Shown: positions 17,520 to 26,884, counted from the stretch's first letter. The stretch is 64,000 nucleotides of DNA from JAJCYX01 sp965243825 (GCA_965243825.1 CBDEVT010000001.1:2914001-2978000); one strand, 5' to 3'. Program-made: numbers and translations. Notes: generated by a model from the letters alone, not told the origin.

Positions 17520-18689
17520 GTGAAAATAAAGTCGATACGCCCGGTACAGGTTGCCTTACCTGGACCACCGAGCATGGGGTCGGCTAGGCGGCCTTCCTGG
17601 AATCGCTCGGCACGCCGGGCCTTGCCTATCAACTTCTATCCCGAGTTTTCGCGTCTTCCGTCCGAGATGCCGGGCGGCGGGTTACAAGCGGTTTGGGTGG
17701 AGGTCGTGGCTGAAGACGGCACGTGGGGGCTGGGCCAGTGTGCATTCGGTCAACCAGTCGCTTCATACATCAGGGATGTGTTGGCGCCCCTGCTCGAGGG
17801 TCGAAACTGTATGGCCATCGAACACCTGAACGATCTCGCCCTTCGCGTGTCGCACAGGTTTGGCAGCTCTGGCACTGCTTCCACGGCGATGTCAGGGGTT
17901 GATCTTGCCCTGTGGGATCTAAAAGGCAAGTTGATCGGAGTACCAGTCTATTCACTGCTCGGTGGGCCGGTTCGGGATTCGATTCCCTGTTACGCGACAG
18001 GCGATGATCTCGATTGGTCGCTGGAACTCGGCTTTAGTAAGTTCAAGATCACGAATCCTGCGCATTATTCTGATGGTGACGCTGGCATTGCAGAGATCTC
18101 AGATCACGTTGCCCGAGCTCGCGAGACTGTAGGCCCAGACCGAGACCTCATGATCAACCCCGTGATGTCTTTCAATCTTGAGTTCGCTCTGCGTCTGCTC
18201 GAAGAGCTGAGGCCCTTTCACCTTCGTTGGTTCGAAGAGCCGCTTGTGCCTTCCGACACCGAAGGGCTCGCAACGCTCAGACGAGCTGCGCCCTGGGTTG
18301 CGATTGCGACTGGCGAAGACCACCACGGGCGCCACGCGTTTCTTGATTTGGTTGAAAACCGCGCAGCGGACATTTTGCAGCCGGACCTCCTATGGGGAGG
18401 CGGATTGACAGAGGCAGTGAAGATTCATGCTATTGGAGAGGCGGCCGGGGTGGCGACAATACCTCATGGAGGGGCTGGAACGCCGTTCGGTCAGCATTTC
18501 GCCATGGCGGCAACTGAGTCTCCGATGGCAGAGTACTGGCTCGGTACAGATCCAGGTGTTCCGCTTTCGGACACAGTGAGAATTCCGGGGACTGCGGTTC
18601 CGGTAAACGGAGAGGTCGTGCCATCGACCGATCCGGGTTTCGGCATGGCGGTGGAGCGCTCCGACATCTCGGACTGGGAGTCTCACTGA
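17520..18689 (+). CDS. Enolase-superfamily protein, rhamnonate-dehydratase-like (tandem copy 1)
   Basis: This 389-aa protein starts from a GTG with GGAG 6 bp upstream; this start gives MKIKSIRPVQ, matching its tandem neighbour, whereas an ATG at 17448 lacks a good site. The blocks TGEDHHGRHAF, DILQPDLLWGGGLTE, KIHAIGEAAG and IPHGGAG (H316) follow L-rhamnonate dehydratase closely. E239 and E266 are present, but the first metal ligand, normally Asp, is N213 (MINPVMSF). KFK at 174-176 supplies lysines. The next gene begins one base after its stop. Confidence 0.85.
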   Translation: MKIKSIRPVQVALPGPPSMGSARRPSWNRSARRALPINFYPEFSRLPSEMPGGGLQAVWVEVVAEDGTWGLGQCAFGQPVASYIRDVLAPLLEGRNCMAIEHLNDLALRVSHRFGSSGTASTAMSGVDLALWDLKGKLIGVPVYSLLGGPVRDSIPCYATGDDLDWSLELGFSKFKITNPAHYSDGDAGIAEISDHVARARETVGPDRDLMINPVMSFNLEFALRLLEELRPFHLRWFEEPLVPSDTEGLATLRRAAPWVAIATGEDHHGRHAFLDLVENRAADILQPDLLWGGGLTEAVKIHAIGEAAGVATIPHGGAGTPFGQHFAMAATESPMAEYWLGTDPGVPLSDTVRIPGTAVPVNGEVVPSTDPGFGMAVERSDISDWESH

Positions 18690-18690
18690 C

Positions 18691-19890
18691 ATGAACATCA
18701 AGTCAGTTCGCTGCGTGCAGATCGACCAGCCGGAAATAGAGCCCGGCCCCGGAACTCGTCCCGGATGGAATACCCATGCAGTTCGGTCGCAGCCAATTGC
18801 CCGTTATCCAGAGTTCATCAGGGTGGATGGCCGGAGGCCCGGCACGACACCAAGGGTTTGGGTGCAAATCATCGCAGAGGACGGGACTTACGGGATCGGT
18901 TCCTGCGTGCATGGAGAACCGGCTGCAGCACTAATCGACTATTACATCGCCCCGCTAATAGAAGGCAAAGATGCGCTGGCAACGGAGCTTCTGAACGACT
19001 TGATGTGGCGTTCACAAGAGGCGTTCCAAGGAGGCATAGCAGGCGCAGCACAGAGTGGCGTTGACCTGGCGTTGTGGGACCTGAAAGGAAAGCTGCTTGG
19101 CAGACCGGTCTACGAGTTGATAGGCGGTCCGAGCCGAGAGTCGATCGAACTGTACGCGACCGGTGACGATCTTGAGTGGATGATGGAGCTCGGATTCAAG
19201 AGGTTCAAGATCAGCAATCCGTTCTACTACGAAGAAGGTTCGGAAGGCCTTTCAAAGCTCGAACAGCACGTCGCCCAAGCGCGAGAAACAGTCGGTGCTG
19301 ACGCAGAACTGATGTTGAATCCGGTGATGTCATTCAATACTGACTGGGCATTGCGTGTAGCAGATCGTCTACGCCAGTACAGGCTACGGTGGTTGGAAGA
19401 GCCATTCGTGCCATGGAATCTACAGGGGCACATCGAGCTAAAAAAAGCCATGACATGGACTGCGCTGGCGACTGGTGAGCATCACTACGGCCGGAGAGCT
19501 TTTCAACAGCTGATCGAAGCTCGAGCGGTGGATATCGTTCAACCGGATATCGAGTGGACGGGCGGCCTCTCCGAAACCCTGAAGATCTACACTTACGCCG
19601 AGGCGGCAGGGATCGAATCGATTCCTCACAAGGGTGCCAATTCGTCCTGGGGTCAGCATTTCGCACTGGCGATGCCGGAATCGTCGATGGCCGAGTGGTT
19701 TATGGACACGGATATTGGACAGCCGCTTTCCGACAAGCTCCTGCCAGGTGTCGCCATGCCAAAGGAAGGCAAGATTGTGCCTTCAGACGCACCGGGCTTC
19801 GGTCTCGATATACCTGAAGATTGGATCGTCCCCTGGGACCATGCGGGTCAGAAGCGGGCAATCTATGACAGAAGGCACTTAAGTGTTTGA
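18691..19890 (+). CDS. Enolase-superfamily protein, rhamnonate-dehydratase-like (tandem copy 2)
   Basis: This 399-aa paralogue of the preceding gene shares SGVDLALWDLKGKL, YATGDDL, ARETVG, NPVMSFN and IPHKGAN. The metal-site series is N210, E236, E263 and H313, with the same Asp-to-Asn change as its twin. The N-terminal 'lid' differs (PGPGTRPGWNTHAVRSQ), suggesting a shifted substrate. One base separates it from the upstream stop (TGA-C-ATG), so translation is probably coupled. It ends the co-directional block. Confidence 0.88.
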   Translation: MNIKSVRCVQIDQPEIEPGPGTRPGWNTHAVRSQPIARYPEFIRVDGRRPGTTPRVWVQIIAEDGTYGIGSCVHGEPAAALIDYYIAPLIEGKDALATELLNDLMWRSQEAFQGGIAGAAQSGVDLALWDLKGKLLGRPVYELIGGPSRESIELYATGDDLEWMMELGFKRFKISNPFYYEEGSEGLSKLEQHVAQARETVGADAELMLNPVMSFNTDWALRVADRLRQYRLRWLEEPFVPWNLQGHIELKKAMTWTALATGEHHYGRRAFQQLIEARAVDIVQPDIEWTGGLSETLKIYTYAEAAGIESIPHKGANSSWGQHFALAMPESSMAEWFMDTDIGQPLSDKLLPGVAMPKEGKIVPSDAPGFGLDIPEDWIVPWDHAGQKRAIYDRRHLSV

Positions 19891-20197
19891 TGGCTCAGTA
19901 GTTTGACTCTAGTCCGTCGATCCGGAGGCAACAGCATCGGACGACGGCGGCCGTCGAGTGCTTCGTTCGCCGGGGAATTTGTTTCGCCTCACATACGAAC
20001 TAGCTGGAACGCTTCTCAAAAAGCTCTGCCTATTATCCCCTCAGATCCACCGTGATTAGAGTGTTGGTCCGCGGGCGTGTAATGGCTAAACTTTCTTGAC
20101 CGACGCCCGTGCATCCAGGATTCAGACTGGTCCGTTGTGGTGAAAATGGTCCCCCTTAGCCCGCCCTCACTCGTCTACCGCCAGCAACGTCCTGTGT
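19891..20197. other. Convergent intergenic region with repeat copy B
   Basis: No gene is seen in these 307 bp. They contain the short repeat at 20019-20040 and a loose inverted pair GGGCGT/ACGCCC about 20072-20112 with a ~30-nt loop, too open to call a terminator. Confidence 0.45.
20019..20040. repeat. Short dispersed repeat, copy B
   Basis: This copy matches copy A at 20 of 22 positions. On the minus strand the bases before it encode V-D-L-R-G followed by TAA, mirroring V-E-L-R-G-TGA at the end of the PhyH gene. It may be the scar of a lost gene end. Confidence 0.5.
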
Positions 20198-21937
20198 TCA
20201 ACGGTTGAGTTTCGATAGCTCTGCCCTCAGGCTCTCGGTTCCTGGCAGATCGACCCTGGTTCCATCATCAGATACCACCACACCGTAGCTATCCCGGGCG
20301 TCCTGAATCGAGATCCTTCCGTCAAGCAGGTCATCCAACACAGCCTGCGGATCGCGCTTCAACGGATCTCCCCACCCACCGCCGCCAGCCATCTCGTGCC
20401 TGATCACTTCACCTTTGCCAATGTGAGACTGTGCCAGTGTTGGCAGAACCTCCTGGTCCGGGCCGGGATTCAGGATATTCTGCGACGGTGCACCGCTTTT
20501 TCCACCTTGCAGCCCGTAAGGCGGGAATTTCCGCTTGTCCGACCTGAGTTGAAGGACTCCAGGGTGTCCAAGGTTCGTCACTTGCTTTGCATAACCCTGT
20601 GCACCTCTGTGCAGCCCGGGTCCGCCTGAGTCCGTGATGAATGCATACTCATCAACAACTACCGGATTCTCATGCTCCAGTATCTCGACAGGCGTGTTCG
20701 CCATATTTGACGCTGGGTGAGAAACGCCTTCCGCTCCATCGCCGAGCGGCCCTCCGCCACGCGCTCCGGCAAAGAAATCAACCATGGCGAACATAGAACC
20801 GTCTGGCCGTTCGCCCCCGATCCCGATCAGTGAATTACCGCCCTCTCCGTCCGCTGGTACACGTTCCGGCACGGCCTGTGCCAATGCTCCGAGCATCGCG
20901 TCCATGACTCTGAAGCCGGTGATACCGCGGGCTGCCACGGGCGCGGGGTGCGACGGATTCACCACGCTGGCCACTGGTGCGCTGATGTGGATGGGCCTGT
21001 GATAGCCGGCCGCATTCGGAATGTCCGGGTCCATGATGAGCCGGATCGCCCCGTAAATTGCGGCACGGGTGAACGGAAGAGGTGAATTTATTCCAGCAGG
21101 CACCTGCGGCGAAGACCCTTTGAGGTCGACGAAGATCTCGTCTCCCTTGATCTCCATGCTGACCGCTATCGTTACAGGGCCTTCCTCGATATTGTCCGCG
21201 TCGATGTGGTCAATAAACTCGTACTTACCGTCTGGTAAAGCTGCTATCTCCTGTCTCGCCCTTCGCTCACTGTATTCGAGAAGCGCATCGGAGTAGCGGC
21301 TGACTTCCGCGGCTCCGTATCTCCGGATCAGGTCCAGCAGTGCACGCTCACCAATGTCGCAAGCCGCAAGCTGTGAACGAAGATCGCCGCGCACTTCTCC
21401 CGGCAGGCGGACATTCGTCTCGATGATGTCGAAGATCGGGTCGACCGGTACTCCGGCGTCAAACAGTTTGAGCGCGGGGATCCTAAGCCCCTCCTGGTAA
21501 ATCTCCCTCGAATCCGTTGAGTTACTGCCCGGCACGAGTCCGCCAACGTCGGTCTGATGAGCAACGGTGCCCACAAAACCGTGCAGCGATTCTTCGGTGA
21601 AAACCGGCTTGATTATGTAGATGTCCGGCAAATGGATGCCGCCGGAGGTGTATGGATCGTTCAGAATAAAAACATCACCTGGTTTGATCTTGCCTTCGAA
21701 CTTCGCAAGCACTGCGTTTATTGCCGAGGGGAACGAGCCCAGGTGCAACATGATCGTGAGGCCTTGCGCTATAACCTGTCCGTCGGCGGCGCAATATGCA
21801 GTTGAGTAGTCGAGCGCATCCTTGACGACGCCTGAGTAAGCGGTCCGCATCACGGTTATCGCCATCTCGTCAACAAGCGAATCGAGGCCGTTCTTAATGA
21901 CTTCGAAGGTAATCGGGTCCAATTCTTTTTCGTTCAA
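20198..21937 (-). CDS. hyuB: Hydantoinase B / N-methylhydantoinase B-family subunit
   Basis: This 579-aa protein is of the HyuB family: PITFEVIKNGLDSLVDEMAI opens it, with MRTAYSG, ILNDPYTSGGIHLPDI and the C-terminal GGGGWGDPLKRDP as clear signatures. With HyuA it forms ATP-dependent hydantoin-, oxoproline- or acetophenone-type amidases/carboxylases. The start is TTG with GGGGAGAGG just upstream, and 11 bp separate it from the hyuA stop, so the two are translated together. Substrate is open: 5-oxoproline, N-methylhydantoin and related lactams are all handled by this family. Confidence 0.93.
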   Translation of the reverse strand: MNEKELDPITFEVIKNGLDSLVDEMAITVMRTAYSGVVKDALDYSTAYCAADGQVIAQGLTIMLHLGSFPSAINAVLAKFEGKIKPGDVFILNDPYTSGGIHLPDIYIIKPVFTEESLHGFVGTVAHQTDVGGLVPGSNSTDSREIYQEGLRIPALKLFDAGVPVDPIFDIIETNVRLPGEVRGDLRSQLAACDIGERALLDLIRRYGAAEVSRYSDALLEYSERRARQEIAALPDGKYEFIDHIDADNIEEGPVTIAVSMEIKGDEIFVDLKGSSPQVPAGINSPLPFTRAAIYGAIRLIMDPDIPNAAGYHRPIHISAPVASVVNPSHPAPVAARGITGFRVMDAMLGALAQAVPERVPADGEGGNSLIGIGGERPDGSMFAMVDFFAGARGGGPLGDGAEGVSHPASNMANTPVEILEHENPVVVDEYAFITDSGGPGLHRGAQGYAKQVTNLGHPGVLQLRSDKRKFPPYGLQGGKSGAPSQNILNPGPDQEVLPTLAQSHIGKGEVIRHEMAGGGGWGDPLKRDPQAVLDDLLDGRISIQDARDSYGVVVSDDGTRVDLPGTESLRAELSKLNR

Positions 21938-21948
21938 GCCTCTCCCCT

Positions 21949-24054
21949 TCAGCCTAGGCCACCCTGGTCAACGAACTCGATCACGATGTTCCGAAGATCA
22001 TCAAGGCGTGCCGTGGATCCTGGCGGCACGAGCGTTGTGGAGTCGTACTCCTCAATGATGAGCGGTCCTTGCCTGGCAGTTTCGTTCAGTTCGGCACGTT
22101 CAATTACCGGCGTCGCCAGGGCACCCAGGGCGCGGCCGAAGTATGCGGTGCGAGTCGCCTGATGCGAGGACAGATTTCCTGCCGTACGCGGGACCACATC
22201 GTCGATTTCTATATGGAAAGTTGATCGGATAGTCACAAGGTCCACCGGCTCATCAGATGCACGCCGGCCATATGTACGTTCGTGTTCAAGATGAAAGCGT
22301 TCAACAATCTCGGTGGTCAGGTCCTCGTTGGATTCAGTGTCAGCCGACACCGTCAGCTCGTGTGCTTGCCCCCGGTATCTCAGGTCAGCTGATCTTCGCC
22401 AGCTACCACCGCGTGTGTCGTCCAGTCCCTCTGATCTGAGCACTTCGTACGATTCGTCTTCGAGGTCCTTGTAGGCGCCGGTCAGTGACTTGTGCGTCAA
22501 ACCAGCCGGGTCTGAAATCATGGTCCTTGAGAAACCGTACTCCGGGGCCGCTTCCAGTAGCCCGATGGCTGAGAACACGCCGGGTGCGTTGGGGACGATA
22601 ATCTGCCTTATGCCAAGTGACCGTGCTATCTCGGCGGCATGAAGCGGCCCGCTGCCACCAAACGCCATCAATGAGAAATCTCGAGGGTCGCGACCGCGGT
22701 AGGTTGTGACTGACTTGATCGCACGGATCATCGTGGTGTTTGCGACGGCATAGACTCCGTAAGCAGCTTCGTTTAGATCGACAGAAAGAGGTTCTGCGGC
22801 CGATTTCTGCAAAGCCTGCCTGGCGGCGTCAATATCAACTTCCACAGTTCCGCCGGCGATCGTCGATGGATTGATATAGCCGAGTGCCAGGTTCGCGTCA
22901 GTGACAGTGGCATCGGTCCCGCCAAGTCGGTAGCAGGCGGGTCCGGGTAATGCACCGGCTGATTCGGGGCCGACCCGCAACGAACCTCCCGCATCGATCC
23001 GCACTATGCTGCCGCCACCTGCACCTACTTCCGCAATATCTAGCACCGGCAGTTTCAACGCATGTCCGCGCCCCTTGACGAGCCGGCTCGAAAGTGAGAT
23101 CCCGGCACCGACTTCGTATTCGGTGGTCAGGCTTCTCTCACCGCGTTCGATCAGAGACGCTTTCGCCGTCGTGCCTCCCATGTCGAATGTGATGACGTTT
23201 TCCAGTCCGAGCCTGGCTGCAAGCCGGTGTGCGCCGACAACCCCGGCAGCGGGACCAGACTCTATGATCTTTGAAGGAGCTCGTCGGGCTGCAACTGCCG
23301 ACATAACGCCGCCGTTGGACTGCATGATCGACACCGGGGCTGAGATTTTTTTGTCATCCAGCCGGGACCGCAGGGACTTGAGATAAGTATCCACTATTGG
23401 CCCGATGTAGGAGTTGATCACGGTAGTGCTGGTGCGTTCGTACTCTCTAATCTCTGGCAGCACCTCTATAGACGAACTGACGTAGGTGTCCGGGAAGCGC
23501 TCTCGCACGGCATCCGTAACCATGCGCTCGTGTTCCGGGTTGACGTAGGAATGGAGCAGACAGACCGCTATCGCCTCAGGTTGAGCAGAAGCCAGCTCGT
23601 TGAGGGCATTGGCTAACGACGTATGGTCTAGTGGGATCCGTATAGACCCATCTGGAAGGAGTCGTTCCTCTACCTCAAATCGTCGCCGGCGCGGGACCAG
23701 TGGTTCCGGCGGCCTGTAGTTGAGGGAGAAGAGGTCCGGAAAGCGCAGACGGCGGAGTTCGAGGACGTCACGGAAACCCTTCGTTGTGACAAGGGCGGTT
23801 GTAACTCCTTTGTTCTCAAGAATGGCGTTTGTCGCTACTGTCGTGCCATGCACAATCTCCGAAACGGACTCTGGCGTCAGCGTTTCGTCCAAGAGCAATT
23901 CGGACAGCCCACTGGCGATTCCTTTTGAGAAATCATCAGCCGTTGTCGAAACTTTGCGGACTGTATATGCACCGTCTGACCTCAACAGAACGAGGTCGGT
24001 AAAGGTCCCGCCGATGTCGGCACCGACTCTGATACTCAGTTCAGACTCGCTCAC
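21949..24054 (-). CDS. hyuA: Hydantoinase A / oxoprolinase-family subunit
   Basis: This 701-aa ATP-binding subunit has N-terminal GADIGGTFTDLVL (phosphate-1 motif, residue ~12), HGTTVATNAIL near 70, the central FDMGGTTAKA and a late FGGSGPLHAAEIAR. These are hallmarks of the HyuA/oxoprolinase fold. Start is GTG, overlapping the TGA of the upstream gene in GTGA (24051-24054), a translational-coupling arrangement. Together with HyuB and the neighbouring D-amino-acid enzymes it suggests breakdown of cyclic amides or D-configured amino-acid derivatives. Confidence 0.93.
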   Translation of the reverse strand: MSESELSIRVGADIGGTFTDLVLLRSDGAYTVRKVSTTADDFSKGIASGLSELLLDETLTPESVSEIVHGTTVATNAILENKGVTTALVTTKGFRDVLELRRLRFPDLFSLNYRPPEPLVPRRRRFEVEERLLPDGSIRIPLDHTSLANALNELASAQPEAIAVCLLHSYVNPEHERMVTDAVRERFPDTYVSSSIEVLPEIREYERTSTTVINSYIGPIVDTYLKSLRSRLDDKKISAPVSIMQSNGGVMSAVAARRAPSKIIESGPAAGVVGAHRLAARLGLENVITFDMGGTTAKASLIERGERSLTTEYEVGAGISLSSRLVKGRGHALKLPVLDIAEVGAGGGSIVRIDAGGSLRVGPESAGALPGPACYRLGGTDATVTDANLALGYINPSTIAGGTVEVDIDAARQALQKSAAEPLSVDLNEAAYGVYAVANTTMIRAIKSVTTYRGRDPRDFSLMAFGGSGPLHAAEIARSLGIRQIIVPNAPGVFSAIGLLEAAPEYGFSRTMISDPAGLTHKSLTGAYKDLEDESYEVLRSEGLDDTRGGSWRRSADLRYRGQAHELTVSADTESNEDLTTEIVERFHLEHERTYGRRASDEPVDLVTIRSTFHIEIDDVVPRTAGNLSSHQATRTAYFGRALGALATPVIERAELNETARQGPLIIEEYDSTTLVPPGSTARLDDLRNIVIEFVDQGGLG

Positions 24055-25148
24055 CTGAACTTGCCTCTTCCGGCAACTTCGACGACCTCTTCCAGCACGC
24101 CGTTTCGCACACAGTAGTAGTGGTCATGGATATTGATCGTCGTTCCTGCATGGCTCGGTAGCAAATGCACCTTGTCGCCGTGCTTCAGGCTTGTAGCTGT
24201 CTCACCCAGGTGCAATGCCCCGTGTTCCTCTGAGAGCTTCGTGAACTTGGCTCCGGCGGTTCCCATAACGCGTGGTGGCCCGTAGTCATTGGCAATCGAC
24301 TTCAACCCTACGTCCAGGACAGCCCGGTCTTCGGTCGGCCGGCTGATCACCTGGGTCAGAATCGTCAGTGCCGGCCGGAACGGTATCTCCTGGTCGACAT
24401 ATTCGCCGTCCATAAAGATGTAGCTACCTGCCTGGATCTCGGTCACCTCTTGGACCCTGGACGTTATGTCGTACGTGCTTGTGCCGCCTGCGCTCACGAT
24501 GCTTACAGGGAGTCCAGCAGATTTCATTTCGGCGACGGCGTACTGGAGCTTCTCTAGAGCCTGAAGAGTCTCGGGGACCCGGGCATCGCCGATCTCGTAG
24601 ACGTGTCCTTCATAGCCATTTAGACCTTCGAAGCGCAAGCCGGGCAGCCCATCCACGATCTTTGCGAGGCTTGTCGCGGGCTCACCCGGTTCGACCCCAC
24701 ACCGGTTTAGACGGATGTTCACGTCCACCAGGACACCGACAACCGATCCGGCGGCCAATGCCGCGTCCGATATCTCCCGGGCATTAGTGGCATCGTCTAC
24801 AACAACTTTGACGTCCGCCTTCGTGGCGACCGCCGCCAGCCGAGCGATTTTGGAAGCGCCTACTATCTGGCTGGTGATGAGGATGTCGGTGATTCCACCT
24901 TCTACCAGGACCTCCGCCTCTCCCACCTTCGCACAGCAGACTCCGATTGCTCCGGCGTCGATCTGCTTCTGCGCCCAGTAGGGACTCTTGGTCGTCTTCG
25001 TGTGGGGCCGCATTGCAGCGCCACCTGATTCGACGATGCTCTGCATGTCTCGGATGTTGGCTTCTGCTGCGTCGAGGTCCACGATCATCGCCGGTGTGTC
25101 GATCTCTTCGACAGGAGTTCCAGGTTTCGGCAGGGCTTCCATGACCAT
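24051..25148 (-). CDS. D-threonine aldolase / D-serine dehydratase-like PLP protein
   Basis: This 365-aa protein is of the alanine-racemase-fold (type III) PLP family. It opens EEIDTPAMIVDLDAAEANI and carries the PLP lysine K51 in RPHTKTTKSP. The C-terminal metal region is PSHAGTTINIHDHYY (331-345). H333 is kept, but the residue two positions on, Cys or Asp in characterised D-serine dehydratase and D-threonine aldolase, is G335. Activity on a D-hydroxy-amino acid is likely, but the metal site may be altered. First gene of the hyuAB operon. An ATG at 25142 is an alternative start. Confidence 0.85.
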   Translation of the reverse strand: MVMEALPKPGTPVEEIDTPAMIVDLDAAEANIRDMQSIVESGGAAMRPHTKTTKSPYWAQKQIDAGAIGVCCAKVGEAEVLVEGGITDILITSQIVGASKIARLAAVATKADVKVVVDDATNAREISDAALAAGSVVGVLVDVNIRLNRCGVEPGEPATSLAKIVDGLPGLRFEGLNGYEGHVYEIGDARVPETLQALEKLQYAVAEMKSAGLPVSIVSAGGTSTYDITSRVQEVTEIQAGSYIFMDGEYVDQEIPFRPALTILTQVISRPTEDRAVLDVGLKSIANDYGPPRVMGTAGAKFTKLSEEHGALHLGETATSLKHGDKVHLLPSHAGTTINIHDHYYCVRNGVLEEVVEVAGRGKFR

Positions 25149-25201
25149 CTTTTGTGCTTCTCGCTGGTTTTGGCGCTGTTACGGCGTACTATCTGCAACC
25201 G

Positions 25202-25230
25202 TTGACACCGCGCGGTCAGCATGATGATAT
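25202..25230 (+). promoter_or_regulatory. Sigma70-type promoter of the D-aminoacylase gene
   Basis: TTGACA (25202-25207) and TGATAT (25225-25230) are separated by 17 bp; the -35 is a perfect consensus. The predicted start lies near 25238, about 45 nt before the ATG, inside the inverted repeat described next. Confidence 0.6.
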
Positions 25231-25233
25231 CCG

Positions 25234-25252
25234 CTGGCTATGGAATAGCCAG
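25234..25252. promoter_or_regulatory. Inverted repeat at the D-aminoacylase transcription start (candidate operator)
   Basis: CTGGCTAT and ATAGCCAG are perfect 8-bp inverted arms around GGA. The repeat begins 4 bp after the -10 element, where a bound repressor would block transcription. No regulator gene is adjacent. Confidence 0.5.
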
Positions 25253-25282
25253 CCTCCGAAACTGTGACAGTGAGTTTCTGAA

Positions 25283-26884
25283 ATGGACCAGTATCTTGAC
25301 GTGGCAATCATCGGTGGGACAGTCATCGACGGGACGGCCGCGGGGCCGTTCAAGGCAGACGTTGGCGTTAAGCATGGAGCGATCGCGGTCATCGGCGACC
25401 TGTCAGACACCCGGGCAAAAGAGACTCTGCAGGCCGACGAGCTTGTCGTAGCACCTGGGTTCATTGATGCACATGGCCACTCCGATTACACACTCCTTGT
25501 GGACGGCAGGGCCGTCAGCCAGGTCTCGCAGGGAGTGACCACTGAGGTGATCGGCAACTGCGGGCACGGGTGCGAACCGCTCACCGATGATCTCGACCGC
25601 TTCAAAGGCAATATCTACGGATTCGACGGCAGCGTGGAGCTGACATGGCGCACCACGGCTGAGTACCTGGAACGACTGGCAGGCGCGAGGCCGGCGATCA
25701 ACATCGTGCCGCTGACTCCAGCAGGAAACCTGCGTCGGGCCGCGGTAGCAGACCCGGATGACCTGAACCGCCCAACAGGTTTGACCGAACAGGCGCGCAT
25801 ACTGCACTTGATTGCGGAGGCAATGGACGCTGGCTCGAACGGGATCTCATTTGGGTTGGAGTACAGACAGGAGGCATCGGCGAAATTCGACGAACTGGTC
25901 GAGCAGTCAGACCTTGCCGGAAAACTCGGCGGCGCGGTCGCAATTCACACGCGAGATAAGGACCAGCGTGCCCTAGAGGGCGTTGAAGAGGCGGTTTCAA
26001 TAGCGAGGGAATCTGGCGCACCGGTGCAGGTCTCACACATCCTGCCGCGAAGGACAGCGCCAGTCGATTCGCTCGAACAGATTGTGGAGTCACTAAGCGC
26101 AGCGCGTGATGAAGGGCTCGACATCGCGTTCGACGTACATACGCGGACACACGGTATCACCAATCTCTCTGATTGCATCTCACCGGGCGTCCTCAAGAGA
26201 GGACCTGAAGGTATTCAAACCGCGCTTGCAGACAGCCATTGGGCTGAAGACATGCAGCACGGCGACAGCATCATCCACCGTTTCGCATCCAGCGGATGGG
26301 AGAGCATCCAGGTCTTTTCCACGACGTACACGCCTGAGTTCGTTGGGTTGAGTATCGCCGAGATCGCACGTAGCGAAAACCGTGAGCCCTGGGATGGGGT
26401 TCGTCTATTGCTTGCTGCCACCAATGGCGATGTTCACGACGTGATGGTTGTCTGCGATTCTTACGCCGAGGAGGACATCCTTACCGTGGCGAGTCTGCCC
26501 GGATGCCTTGTTGGCTCTGATGCCACCACTCTTTGCCCAGACGGTCCTCTTGCTAAAGACAAGTTCCTCGGCGCATACACGTGGGCAGCATGGCTGTACT
26601 CAAAATTGGCCAGAGACTCGGGACGCCTATCTCCGGCAGAGACGGTCAGGAAGCTTGCAGCTGAGCCTGCGGAGCGGTTTAAGCTGGCGGACCGCGGCAC
26701 AATCGCGGTCGGTAAACAGGCGGATCTCGTAGTTTTCGATCCGGCGACGTTTGGTACCGCGGGATCGATTGCCGATCCAAACCTGCTGGCCGCTGGCGTT
26801 AAGCACGTTATTGTTAACGGAGCGGTTGCGTTGCGCGATGGCGTCACTACCGGTCAAAGAGCAGGTAGGATTCTCCTGCGATGA
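25283..26884 (+). CDS. N-acyl-D-amino-acid deacylase-family amidohydrolase
   Basis: This 533-aa amidohydrolase shows VAPGFIDAHGHSD with H64 and H66 as metal ligands and GNCGHG with C93, the cysteine that bridges the zinc in D-aminoacylase. LVGSDATTLCPDG (~415) supplies the late aspartate. Typical activity is removal of the acyl group from N-acyl-D-amino acids; dihydropyrimidinase-like activity on N-carbamoyl compounds is an alternative. It is divergent from the D-threonine-aldolase/hyuAB operon, with a promoter and operator in the 134-bp gap, so the two units may be regulated together. Confidence 0.9.
   Translation: MDQYLDVAIIGGTVIDGTAAGPFKADVGVKHGAIAVIGDLSDTRAKETLQADELVVAPGFIDAHGHSDYTLLVDGRAVSQVSQGVTTEVIGNCGHGCEPLTDDLDRFKGNIYGFDGSVELTWRTTAEYLERLAGARPAINIVPLTPAGNLRRAAVADPDDLNRPTGLTEQARILHLIAEAMDAGSNGISFGLEYRQEASAKFDELVEQSDLAGKLGGAVAIHTRDKDQRALEGVEEAVSIARESGAPVQVSHILPRRTAPVDSLEQIVESLSAARDEGLDIAFDVHTRTHGITNLSDCISPGVLKRGPEGIQTALADSHWAEDMQHGDSIIHRFASSGWESIQVFSTTYTPEFVGLSIAEIARSENREPWDGVRLLLAATNGDVHDVMVVCDSYAEEDILTVASLPGCLVGSDATTLCPDGPLAKDKFLGAYTWAAWLYSKLARDSGRLSPAETVRKLAAEPAERFKLADRGTIAVGKQADLVVFDPATFGTAGSIADPNLLAAGVKHVIVNGAVALRDGVTTGQRAGRILLR

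Noticed and set aside
20072..20112. GGGCGT/ACGCCC inverted pair as a terminator
   Set aside because: The loop is about 30 nt and no T-run follows, so stability is doubtful.
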